Below, in pieces: positions 1 to 5,516 of a DNA stretch of 6,625 bases. The position numbers and the translations under genes are program-made. The stretch comes from Deltaproteobacteria bacterium. Lineage in GTDB: Bacteria > Desulfobacterota > Desulfarculia > Adiutricales > Adiutricaceae. How positions within the stretch are numbered: position 1 is the stretch's first letter; each line of letters begins with the position of its first letter. The stretch is from the NCBI GenBank assembly GCA_031257955.1, contig JAIRNQ010000176.1, positions 1-6,625 of the forward strand. Direction: 5' to 3'. A model generated the notes under the pieces. It was not told the DNA's origin and ran no database searches. It worked only from the letters and a program-made list of their open reading frames with translations.

Positions 1-1015
1 TGAGGTTGTCTATGGCCCGATCTATCAGCTGGCTGCGGTCGTAGACGGTGACCAGCTCCACGCCTTCGGGAAGGCTGGGTTTCAATTCCTCAATTTTGTT
101 TTTAACCGCCTCGATGACCTTGCGGGCGTTTTTGCCCGAGCGCATCAAAACCACGCCCCCGGCCACTTCGCCTTGGCCGTCGAGATCGGCTATGCCCCGC
201 CGCATCTCCGGGCCCAGGCGGACGTCGGCCACCCGCTCCAAAAATATCGGCGTCCCTTCCGGGTCGGTCATGAGGCGGATCTTTTTAAAATCCTCCAGGG
301 AGGTCAGATAGCCGTTGGCCCGAACCATGTACTCGGCCCCGGCCTGCTCGACCACCGAGCCCCCGGTCTCCTGGTTGCCGGCTTGGACGGCCATCATGGC
401 CATCTCCAAGGTAACCCCAAACCTGGCCAGTTTGAGGGGATCGACCACTATCTGGTATTCCTTGACCGCCCCGCCTATGGCCGCCACCTCGGCCACGTCC
501 TCCACCGAAGAGAGCTCGAAGCGCAGCAGCCAGTCCTGGAGCGACCGCAGATCCGAGAGATCCCTTTGGCCGGTCCTGTCTATCAAGGCGTATTCATAGA
601 CCCAGCCCACCCCGGTGGCGTCTGGCCCCAGCGAGGGGCTGACCCCCTCCGGCAGGCTCCCCTGGACCTGGTTCAAGTTTTCCAGGACCCGGCTCCTGGC
701 CCAGTAGAGGTCGGTGGAGTCGTCAAAAATCACGTAGACGAAGGAGTCCCCGAAGGCCGAAAAGCCCCGGACAGCCCGGGCCCCGGGCACGGTCAGCATG
801 GCCCTGGTTAGGGGGTAGGTGACTTGATCCTCGACCAGCCTGGTGGCCTGGCCCGGATAAGGCGTCCTGATGATGACCTGGACGTCGGAAAGATCCGGCA
901 GGGCGTCGACGGGAGTGTGCCAGACCACCCAAAGTCCCCACAGGGTAAGGATAACCGAGGCCATCAATACTAGCGGCCTATTGTCCACGCATAGCCGCGT
1001 CAGCTTGGCGATCAT
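1..1015 (-). CDS. cusA: CusA, Cu(I)/Ag(I) RND efflux pump (N-terminal part, cut by window edge)
   Basis: This is the inner-membrane RND proton antiporter that drives Cu(I)/Ag(I) export in the CusCBA complex. The 338 codons seen cover transmembrane helix 1 (about residues 13-32) and the first large periplasmic loop, ending just before TM2. The sequence follows E. coli CusA almost without gaps, from recall: TPVDALPDLSDVQVII (34-49), YPGQA (53-57), GPDATGVGW (130-138), DLRSLQDW (155-162), GPEMRRGIA (268-276), VYDRSQLIDRAIDNL at the edge. Met271 aligns with E. coli Met271, one half of a proposed periplasmic Met pair. The other Met-relay residues lie beyond the edge. The ATG at 1015 has GGAG at 1022-1025, six bases upstream. 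It lies 72 nt after cusB and is last of the visible operon. The full protein should be about 1,040 residues. A metal other than Cu/Ag is unlikely given CusF and the CusB N-terminus. Confidence 0.96.
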   Translation of the reverse strand, partial: MIAKLTRLCVDNRPLVLMASVILTLWGLWVVWHTPVDALPDLSDVQVIIRTPYPGQATRLVEDQVTYPLTRAMLTVPGARAVRGFSAFGDSFVYVIFDDSTDLYWARSRVLENLNQVQGSLPEGVSPSLGPDATGVGWVYEYALIDRTGQRDLSDLRSLQDWLLRFELSSVEDVAEVAAIGGAVKEYQIVVDPLKLARFGVTLEMAMMAVQAGNQETGGSVVEQAGAEYMVRANGYLTSLEDFKKIRLMTDPEGTPIFLERVADVRLGPEMRRGIADLDGQGEVAGGVVLMRSGKNARKVIEAVKNKIEELKPSLPEGVELVTVYDRSQLIDRAIDNL

Positions 1016-1050
1016 GTTTTGCTCCGAGAAAAATGGTCCCCGCCGTCCCC

Positions 1051-1068
1051 GCTGGGGGCCGGCGGCCC
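1051..1068 (-). other. GC-rich hairpin in the cusB-cusA gap
   Basis: GGGCC (1056-1060) and GGCCC (1064-1068) form a short stem with a 3-nt loop in the 72-nt gap after cusB. No T-tract follows on the minus strand, so it is not a terminator. It could act in mRNA processing or stability. A 5-bp stem is weak evidence in such GC-rich DNA. Confidence 0.3.
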
Positions 1069-1087
1069 AAAGATGGGCGCGTCCGGT

Positions 1088-2506
1088 TTACCGCGCTCCG
1101 CCGTGGCCGGCGTGGCCCCCGTCGGTGGCCGGCTGGGCCGTGTCCTTCACGGCGCCCGTCCCGTCGGATCCCGTTGGCCCGTCGGGCGCTTGGCCGGCCG
1201 CCGGGGCCGACTCGGTCCCGGTCGGTCGCCGCATGCGTTCCAGGGCCCCGGTCAGGTTGGCCTCTGAGTCGATAAGGAAAAGTCCGGAGACGACCACCGA
1301 GTCGCCCTCGTCCAGGCCCCCCGAAATGGCCGTCTTGCCGCCCGAGGAACCGGCCACGGTCACCAGCTTCGGGAGAAAGGTGCCGTCGGCGGATCTGGTA
1401 ATGACCCTCTTCTCCTCCCCGAGATCTATAAGGCTCTGGGTGGGGACGATCAGGCCCTCGGGACCGGGTCCCCTAAGCCTGACCGAGGCGGTCAGGCCCG
1501 GTTTCAGGCGGCCGCCAGGGTTGGGGACGGTCAGGCGCAGGGGCACGGTCCGGGTCTCTTGCTTGGCCTTGGCCAAGACCGTTTGTTCGGAGACCTCGAA
1601 GACCTCGCCGGGCCAAGCCGCCGCCGTCACCCTGGCCCGGCCGCTTTGGGCCAGGGCCAGATCCGTTTCCGGGACCTCGGCCGTCACCCATATGGGGTCA
1701 AAGCCTTGAATCACGGCCACGGTCATGTTTTTTTCCACGTTCATGCCCGGATAGACGTCCAGGGCGGTTATGGCCCCGGAGACCGGGGCCAAGAGCCTTA
1801 GGGTGGTTTGGACCTTGCCGGTTTTTTCCACCTCCGTGAGCATCTCTTCCGGCATGCCGTTTAGCCTCAGCTTTTCCCTGACCCCGCCAATGAGTTTTTG
1901 GTCGGCCCTCTGGTTTTTCAAGAGTAGATACTCGCTTTGGTCGGAGGCCCAGGCCGGGACGGTGATCTTGGCGATCTCCTGGCCGGCGGTTACCGTGTCG
2001 CCCACGGCCAACGGGGCGATTTCCGTCACGAAACCCTCGGCCCGGGGTTGGACCCTGGCTTCCTGGTAGCGGTTAAACTCCACGTTGGCCGAGACCTCCC
2101 TGACCCAAGCCAAGCGGCCCTTTTCGGCCGGGACGGTTTTTACCCCCAAATTTTGCGCCTGGACCGGGTCTATGGCCACCCCCCGGCCCCCGCCGGCGTC
2201 GGCGTAACGGGGAATCAGGTCCATGTCCATGAAGGGGGACTTGCCCGGCGGGTCAAAATGGGTGCCCGGGTACATGGGGTCGTACCAATACAACACCTCC
2301 GGCGCCGCCTCCCCGGCCGGTCCGCCCGGGCCGGAAGCCTGGGCCGCTCCGGTTCCCCCGAGCCCGCCGGCCGGATCCAAGGCCACCGCCCCGGTTCGCT
2401 CGGATCCGTCCCATAGGGCCCCCCGTAAACGGGGTGCCCCAAATGCCCCGGCCAGGGCGCCGACCACCAGGCCGACCACCAACATAGCGAAATGTTTTGA
2501 GACCAT
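1088..2506 (-). CDS. cusB: CusB, periplasmic adaptor (membrane fusion protein) of Cu/Ag efflux
   Basis: This is the periplasmic adaptor that joins CusA to the outer-membrane channel and receives Cu(I)/Ag(I) from CusF. The 472-residue protein starts with an uncleaved or cleavable hydrophobic segment (about 6-24) and has no lipobox Cys. A low-complexity Gly/Ala/Pro linker follows (38-69). The heavy-metal-binding domain has VLYWYDPMYPGTHFD (71-85) and SPFMDMDLIPRYAD (90-103). Met78, Met93 and Met95 match the three Cu/Ag-ligand methionines of E. coli CusB. Next come a lipoyl-like half (about 150-180, PRAEGFVTEIAPLAVGDTV), a helical hairpin (about 185-225), the second lipoyl half (LLAPVSGAITALDVYPGMNV) and a beta-barrel (about 260-345). 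The C-terminus is a Gly/Ala/Asp tail ending GGHAGHGGAR, with His465 and His468, longer than in E. coli CusB (about 407 residues). AAGGAG (2513-2518) sits six bases before the ATG. It lies 68 nt after cusF. Confidence 0.96.
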   Translation of the reverse strand: MVSKHFAMLVVGLVVGALAGAFGAPRLRGALWDGSERTGAVALDPAGGLGGTGAAQASGPGGPAGEAAPEVLYWYDPMYPGTHFDPPGKSPFMDMDLIPRYADAGGGRGVAIDPVQAQNLGVKTVPAEKGRLAWVREVSANVEFNRYQEARVQPRAEGFVTEIAPLAVGDTVTAGQEIAKITVPAWASDQSEYLLLKNQRADQKLIGGVREKLRLNGMPEEMLTEVEKTGKVQTTLRLLAPVSGAITALDVYPGMNVEKNMTVAVIQGFDPIWVTAEVPETDLALAQSGRARVTAAAWPGEVFEVSEQTVLAKAKQETRTVPLRLTVPNPGGRLKPGLTASVRLRGPGPEGLIVPTQSLIDLGEEKRVITRSADGTFLPKLVTVAGSSGGKTAISGGLDEGDSVVVSGLFLIDSEANLTGALERMRRPTGTESAPAAGQAPDGPTGSDGTGAVKDTAQPATDGGHAGHGGAR

Positions 2507-2535
2507 TTTAGGCTCCTTCGGTTACCCGCCCGTCG

Positions 2536-2554
2536 CCCCGCCTTTTCGACGGGG
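2536..2554 (-). other. Hairpin in the cusF-cusB gap
   Basis: CCCCG (2536-2540) and CGGGG (2550-2554) form a 5-bp stem with a 9-nt loop in the 68-nt gap after cusF. A second CGGGG (2557-2561) could pair instead. No T-run follows in the transcribed direction, so termination is not supported. A processing or stability role is only possible. Confidence 0.3.
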
Positions 2555-2574
2555 CCCGGGGAGGCTCTTTAAGG

Positions 2575-2982
2575 TCACATCTTCTCCAGATCTACCAGGG
2601 CGTAAGACGGCCCGGCCGGCCCGACGTCGAAGCGTATGTCCAGCCTGACCTTGTCTCCGACGGCCAGACCTTCCAGGAGCGACGGGTCTTCGGCCGTAAA
2701 GCCCATGGTCATGGCCTCCCAGCCCACCTGGGGGATGGCCCCATGGTTGACCACCACCCGATCGTTGGCCAAATCAATCTCCACCACTTGGCCGTCGGTC
2801 GAGTAAACCCTCGACTCCGCCGGCGCGGCCGCCGCGGCGCCCCCGCCGTGGTCGTGGTGCTGGGCCCAAGCCAGCCCCGGGACTAAAACAATAGTCACTA
2901 AAAATAGCGCCGCCAAAAGGGCCGATCCCTTCCTCGTCGCGGACTGCCCAAAAATAAACGAAGGCAATATACATCTTTTCAT
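2575..2982 (-). CDS. cusF: CusF, periplasmic Cu(I)/Ag(I) metallochaperone
   Basis: CusF binds Cu(I) or Ag(I) in the periplasm and hands it to CusB. The 135-residue precursor has a rather long signal peptide: a basic 18-20 residue n-region, hydrophobic core about 21-34, likely cleavage after LAWA40. A His-rich stretch follows (QHHDHGGG, His42/43/45) and an Ala-rich linker. The small OB-fold domain (about 58-135) carries His80, Trp88, Met91 and Met93 in VNHGAIPQVGWEAMTMGF. The spacings H-8-W-3-M-2-M equal those of E. coli CusF His36/Trp44/Met47/Met49, where Trp covers the metal by a cation-pi contact. The OB strands end in LAVGDKVRLDIRF. GGAG at 2989-2992, six bases before the ATG, fixes the start. 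The gene lies 42 nt after cusC, behind a terminator-like hairpin. The residue spacing makes the call close to certain. Confidence 0.96.
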   Translation of the reverse strand: MKRCILPSFIFGQSATRKGSALLAALFLVTIVLVPGLAWAQHHDHGGGAAAAAPAESRVYSTDGQVVEIDLANDRVVVNHGAIPQVGWEAMTMGFTAEDPSLLEGLAVGDKVRLDIRFDVGPAGPSYALVDLEKM

Positions 2983-2992
2983 CTTTTACTCC

Positions 2993-3020
2993 AAAAATAC
3001 CGGGCGGTACCGCCGCCCGG
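2993..3020 (-). terminator. Terminator-like hairpin between cusC and cusF (likely leaky)
   Basis: On the minus strand CCGGGCGG (3020-3013) pairs with CCGCCCGG (3007-3000): 8 bp, all G:C, loop of 5. After two bases (TA) comes a run of five T (2997-2993). This is the form of a Rho-independent terminator, five bases past the cusC stop. It lies inside the operon, and the T-run abuts the cusF ribosome-binding site, so it must be leaky or act as a processing or stability element, unless cusF has its own promoter. No such promoter was seen. Confidence 0.6.
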
Positions 3021-3024
3021 GCGT

Positions 3025-4473
3025 TTATTCGGAAGGCGCCAAGTCTTCCGGAAATCCCCCGCCCAGTGAGGCGAAGAGCGAGATGTCGTTTAAAATCTGG
3101 TCTTTCTTGATCTCCAAGAGATCCAGCTCGGCCTCAAGGACGCTTCTCTGGGCCTCGAGGACCTCCAGATAGCCGATGACGCCGTTTTGGTAACGGTTGG
3201 TGGCCAGTTCCAAGACCCGCCTTTGGATGCCCAGGTAATTGGCCTGGGCCTTGAGCCTTTGGGCCAGGCGTTCGCGCAGACCCAATGTGTCGGCCACTTC
3301 CTTAAAGGCGTTCTGGATGGCCTTTTCGTAGTTGGCCACGGCGATGTCTTTTCTCACTTCGGCCATGTCCAGGTTGGCCCGGTTCCGGCCGGCGTTAAAA
3401 ATGGGGATGGTGATCCGGGGCCCGAAGGACCAGACCCCGCTTTGGCCGCCGAGGAGGGACTCAAAGTCCATGCCCATGACCCCCAAGGAACCGGTCAGGC
3501 TGATGGAGGGAAAGAAGGCCGCCCTGGCCGCCCCGATGTTGGCGTTGGCCGCCTTAAGGGCCCGTTCGGCCTCGGCCACGTCGGGCCTGGCCAACAGGAC
3601 CTCCGAGCGGATGCCCGCCGGCAATGTCAGTTTGGGCCACTTCAACAGCTCAATGGCCTTGGGCAGGTCCGCCCGCCCGAAGTCTCCCACCCAGAAAGAC
3701 AGGGCGTTTTCGGTGGTGACCAAATCGGCCTTTCGGGCTTCCAGCTGGGCTTCGGCGAAGGCCACCATGCCCCTGGCCTGTTCCAGTTCCAAGAGATCGG
3801 CCTGGCCCGAACGGATCCTCTCCTCGACGAAGGCCCGGGAGACCCGGAAACTCTGGAGGTTCCGCTCCATGAGCCTGACCCTTTCGACGGCCAGCCGGTT
3901 GTCCAGGTAGGCCCCGGCCACCGAGGCCACCAGGCCAATCTTGGCGTAGCGCCCGGCCTCGACCGTGCCCAGATAAGACTCCATGGCCGCCCGTTCCAAA
4001 TCCCCCAGCCGGTTTAGGTAATCTATCTCGAAGGCCGGGAGCATAATGGCCGCCTCGTAGCTCTCCTGGGTCATCCGGCCCGTCCCGCCCGAGGTCCGTT
4101 CGGAGATTTCCCCTTCAACCATGGGAAAACGCTCGGATCTGGCCATGCCGAAATTGGCCCGGGCCTCCAAAATCATGAGCGAGGCCACCCGCAGGTCCCG
4201 GTTTTTGGCCAGGGCCGTCCCGACCAAGGCCCGCAACCTGGGCTCGGGCAAAAACTCCTCCCAGCCCGGCAAGGCCGGACCGGCCAAGGCCTCCGGTCCC
4301 TCGGCCAGTAAGGCCGCCGAGGCCTCCCCGACCGTGGCCGGCACCGGGGCGGCCGGCCTCGCGTATTCCGGGGCCATGGAGCAGCCCCAGACCAAAACGG
4401 CCGCCGTCCCGGCCAAAGCCATTGACAATACCAGCCGCCAAAAACGGCCCCTTACGCCTTCTGGTCGATTCAT
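3025..4473 (-). CDS. cusC: CusC/OprM-type outer-membrane efflux lipoprotein
   Basis: This is the outer-membrane channel of the efflux complex, of the NodT/OprM family. It trimerises into a beta-barrel plus periplasmic alpha-barrel. The 482-residue form starts with a signal peptide ending VLVWGC; Cys31 is the likely lipidated residue, followed by SMAPEYARPAAPVP, a family hallmark. Two OEP repeats follow: the first (about 75-265) includes FEIDYLNRLGDLERAAMESY and LVASVAGAYL; the second (about 288-470) includes SEVLLARPDVAEAERALKAA, NANIGAARAAFFPSISLTGS, GPRITIPIFNAGRNRANLD and YQNGVIGYLEVLEAQRS. E. coli CusC is about 457 residues. The ATG at 4473 has GGTG (4478-4481) four bases upstream. A start 41 codons earlier (4596) is open but would bury the signal peptide and run through a structured leader. 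Sequence alone fits OprM as well as CusC; operon position favours CusC. Confidence 0.93.
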   Translation of the reverse strand: MNRPEGVRGRFWRLVLSMALAGTAAVLVWGCSMAPEYARPAAPVPATVGEASAALLAEGPEALAGPALPGWEEFLPEPRLRALVGTALAKNRDLRVASLMILEARANFGMARSERFPMVEGEISERTSGGTGRMTQESYEAAIMLPAFEIDYLNRLGDLERAAMESYLGTVEAGRYAKIGLVASVAGAYLDNRLAVERVRLMERNLQSFRVSRAFVEERIRSGQADLLELEQARGMVAFAEAQLEARKADLVTTENALSFWVGDFGRADLPKAIELLKWPKLTLPAGIRSEVLLARPDVAEAERALKAANANIGAARAAFFPSISLTGSLGVMGMDFESLLGGQSGVWSFGPRITIPIFNAGRNRANLDMAEVRKDIAVANYEKAIQNAFKEVADTLGLRERLAQRLKAQANYLGIQRRVLELATNRYQNGVIGYLEVLEAQRSVLEAELDLLEIKKDQILNDISLFASLGGGFPEDLAPSE

Positions 4474-4486
4474 AAAACACCGCGCC

Positions 4487-4506
4487 GGGCGGGCAGGGCC
4501 CCGCCC
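4487..4506 (-). other. Hairpin just upstream of the cusC ribosome-binding site
   Basis: GGGCGGG (4487-4493) and CCCGCCC (4500-4506) form a perfect 7-bp G:C stem with a 6-nt loop. Its base is five bases from the GGTG Shine-Dalgarno of cusC. It could hold the leader in a fixed fold or influence ribosome access. No T-tract follows that would suit a terminator (only TTTT next to the start codon). Confidence 0.45.
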
Positions 4507-4527
4507 CAAAAATGGGATGGTTGGTTC

Positions 4528-4622
4528 CGTTTCGCCCGCCCGGCCAAAAGCTTGGCCCAAGCCAAGCTTACGGCGCCGCTCTAGGCCAACGGCCAAAGGG
4601 CATAGCGATGGCGGGCGAAACG
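4528..4622 (-). other. Large nested inverted repeat (structured leader) upstream of cusC
   Basis: Two perfect 13-nt inverted arms, CGTTTCGCCCGCC (4528-4540) and GGCGGGCGAAACG (4610-4622), enclose 69 nt. Inside is a perfect 9-bp hairpin, AAGCTTGGC (4548-4556) and GCCAAGCTT (4561-4569), loop CCAA. A small GGCC-AAC-GGCC hairpin lies at 4584-4594. As RNA this would be a three-way-junction-like fold in the 175-nt gap between the small secreted protein gene and cusC. Alternative TTGGCC/GGCCAA pairings exist. A regulatory leader, an mRNA-processing element or a REP/MITE-like insertion are all possible; no flanking target duplication was seen. Confidence 0.5.
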
Positions 4623-4648
4623 ATAAAGGTATGGATTAGGGAATGGGA

Positions 4649-5068
4649 TTAAAGGCTGAGAAGTCTGGGGGGTCGAAAGATGGACTTGGGAAGCTCGGCC
4701 AAAACGAAGCCCGCCGGCTCGGAAACGGCCGCGACAACGGGTGAGGGTAAGGGCAAACCGGCCCGGGCGGCGGCCACCGAGGCCGTGGGCAGCTTGAGAC
4801 AGGACAAAAGCCCGCAGTTTTCGGCCAAGGGTTGCCCCTGGCCGCTATCCGCCGACTCGGCGGCCGCCGTCTGGGTCTCGGGGGCCATATCGTGCCCCTC
4901 GTGACCGCCGGCGCGGCTAACTGGACTGGCCGTATCTTCCATGGGCCCCACAGCCGCCGAAGCGGCGGCCAGGTCGCGGCAGCACCCGTCGGTCGCGGCC
5001 AAGCCCAATCCGGGCAGGGCCAGACACAAAAAAACGGCCAATAATGGGGTGAGTCTCTTCAAGGGCAT
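4649..5068 (-). CDS. Small secreted Cys/His/Met-rich protein at head of copper operon
   Basis: I cannot name this protein. The 139-residue form begins with a signal peptide (KRL, hydrophobic about 8-23, cleavage near LGLAA25). The mature part has a CC pair (Cys29, Cys30), a His/Met cluster GGHEGHDM (His56, His59, Met61), a second Cys pair ENCGLLSC (Cys85, Cys90) and a C-terminus FRPPRLLSL. No conserved enzyme domain is visible and much of it is low-complexity Ala/Pro/Ser. Inference: a periplasmic soft-metal binder working with CusF, like the short secreted proteins often found before cus/czc operons. It is first after the promoter at 5103-5132, with a structured 175-nt gap before cusC. Start is uncertain: the ATG at 5068 has GAAGGG only one base away, whereas TTG at 5062 has the same motif at seven bases and gives MKRLTPLLAVFL. 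The gene is well supported, its function is not. Confidence 0.72.
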   Translation of the reverse strand: MPLKRLTPLLAVFLCLALPGLGLAATDGCCRDLAAASAAVGPMEDTASPVSRAGGHEGHDMAPETQTAAAESADSGQGQPLAENCGLLSCLKLPTASVAAARAGLPLPSPVVAAVSEPAGFVLAELPKSIFRPPRLLSL

Positions 5069-5069
5069 A

Positions 5070-5075
5070 CCCTTC
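5070..5075 (-). promoter_or_regulatory. Ribosome-binding site GAAGGG favouring a TTG start at 5062
   Basis: GAAGGG lies one base before ATG 5068 but seven bases before TTG 5062, and seven is the usual spacing. A GTG farther up at 5113 lies upstream of the predicted transcription start (about 5096), so it is not a usable start if the promoter call is right. Confidence 0.5.
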
Positions 5076-5102
5076 GGGGAACGATTGTCCCGGTTGCCCC
5101 TT

Positions 5103-5132
5103 AAGATACCCACCTAATCCATCCCGTGTCAA
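5103..5132 (-). promoter_or_regulatory. Sigma70-like promoter of the copper efflux operon
   Basis: On the minus strand a perfect -35 TTGACA (5132-5127) is followed after 18 bp by TATCTT (5108-5103), a 4/6 match to the -10. Transcription would start near 5096, giving a leader of about 28-34 nt to the first gene. It is the only good promoter seen before the operon and points the right way. Confidence 0.65.
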
Positions 5133-5137
5133 GCATT

Positions 5138-5154
5138 ATTTTGGCGCCCAAAAT
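5138..5154 (-). promoter_or_regulatory. Candidate activator-binding dyad next to the -35
   Basis: ATTTTGG (5138-5144) and CCAAAAT (5148-5154) are perfect inverted arms with a 3-nt centre. The dyad ends five bases above the -35 hexamer, about -42 to -58 from the predicted start, the usual place for an activator such as a response regulator. It does not match the E. coli CusR box as I recall it. Which protein binds is unknown. Confidence 0.45.
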
Positions 5155-5291
5155 TTCCTTGCCGAAACGGCGAAATATGTTATCGCGGGGCAGGTCGGGC
5201 AGGTCATTTTTCGCCCGGGGCAGGCGCTCGTTCTGGGTACCCAAAGCCAAGCCAACGGAGTCACGGGCAACCAATAATCGCCTCCACTTCC

Positions 5292-5315
5292 CCATTTCTC
5301 CATTTCTCCATTTCT
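5292..5315. repeat. Three tandem copies of CCATTTCT (8 bp)
   Basis: Three exact copies lie at 5292-5299, 5300-5307 and 5308-5315. Being in non-coding DNA about 160 bp above the operon promoter, a change in copy number would alter spacing rather than a reading frame. Confidence 0.85.
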
Positions 5316-5373
5316 AAAGAATACCCTAAAATCGGCAGAGCCTACCGAATGGTTTTCGCCCCAGGCGATTTCT

Positions 5374-5404
5374 TCGCCAGAGACTCGCCAGAGACTCGCC
5401 AGAA
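5374..5404. repeat. 11-bp tandem repeat TCGCCAGAGAC, about 2.7 copies
   Basis: Two exact copies (5374-5384, 5385-5395) are followed by a partial third (5396-5403). The first copy overlaps the right arm of a small GGCGA/TCGCC hairpin (5364-5378). No function can be assigned. Confidence 0.8.
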
Positions 5405-5440
5405 CGGGCGGGGATCGCCTTCGACGCGTCAAGGCCATGG

Positions 5441-5506
5441 ATGAAGCGCTCGCGTCTTGCCCCATGGTCACCGCCATGGAAACCCCCACCGCCCATAAGG
5501 ACATAA
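5441..5506 (+). CDS. Possible 21-codon Pro/Trp-rich upstream ORF
   Basis: ATG at 5441 has AAGG (5431-5434) six bases upstream and reads MKRSRLAPWSPPWKPPPPIR plus Thr to a TAA at 5504-5506. The peptide is basic, with eight Pro including a run of four and two Trp. Its stop codon overlaps the Shine-Dalgarno of the next ORF (start 5517), as expected for a leader peptide that couples or gates translation. A Pro-run near the end could slow ribosomes. An unrelated chance ORF is a serious alternative at this length; no homologue is recognised. Confidence 0.3.
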   Translation: MKRSRLAPWSPPWKPPPPIRT

Positions 5507-5510
5507 GGAC
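5495..5510 (+). promoter_or_regulatory. Tandemly doubled Shine-Dalgarno (ATAAGGAC twice)
   Basis: Two exact 8-bp copies, 5495-5502 and 5503-5510, each carry AAGGA. The second AAGGA (5505-5509) lies seven bases before the ATG at 5517, an ideal spacing. The first contains a TAA (5496-5498) in frame with that ORF, which rules out a longer N-terminus. Confidence 0.6.
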
Positions 5511-5516
5511 GGTATC

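Larger units (their letters stand above)
5133..5516. other. Intergenic region between the copper operon and the 59-codon ORF
   Basis: This 384-nt stretch holds the activator dyad (5138-5154), a GCCG-AAA-CGGC hairpin (5163-5172 area), three CCATTTCT repeats (5292-5315), a GGCGA-TTTCT-TCGCC hairpin (5364-5378), an 11-bp tandem repeat (5374-5404), and the possible 21-codon ORF at 5441-5506. Apart from that ORF I see no convincing gene, and I see no clear plus-strand promoter. Confidence 0.6.

Noticed and set aside
870..1709. 279-codon plus-strand open frame opposite cusB and cusA
   Set aside because: It overlaps two certain genes on the other strand; GC-rich third positions commonly leave antisense frames open. 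No family features.
3187..4017. 276-codon plus-strand open frame opposite cusC
   Set aside because: It is the antisense of a well-supported outer-membrane channel and shows Gly/Pro/Gln-rich shadow composition.
4474..4596. Longer N-terminus for the outer-membrane channel (start at 4596)
   Set aside because: It would put 41 mostly basic and Gly-rich residues before a clear lipoprotein signal peptide and would run through the structured inverted repeat.
4528..4622. Insertion of a MITE or small mobile element
   Set aside because: The 13-nt terminal arms would fit, but no target-site duplication flanks them and no second copy is present in the window. It is kept only as an alternative.
5069..5113. 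GTG start at 5113 for the small secreted protein
   Set aside because: It lies within the predicted promoter spacer, upstream of the likely transcription start, has no ribosome-binding site, and would add residues before the signal peptide.
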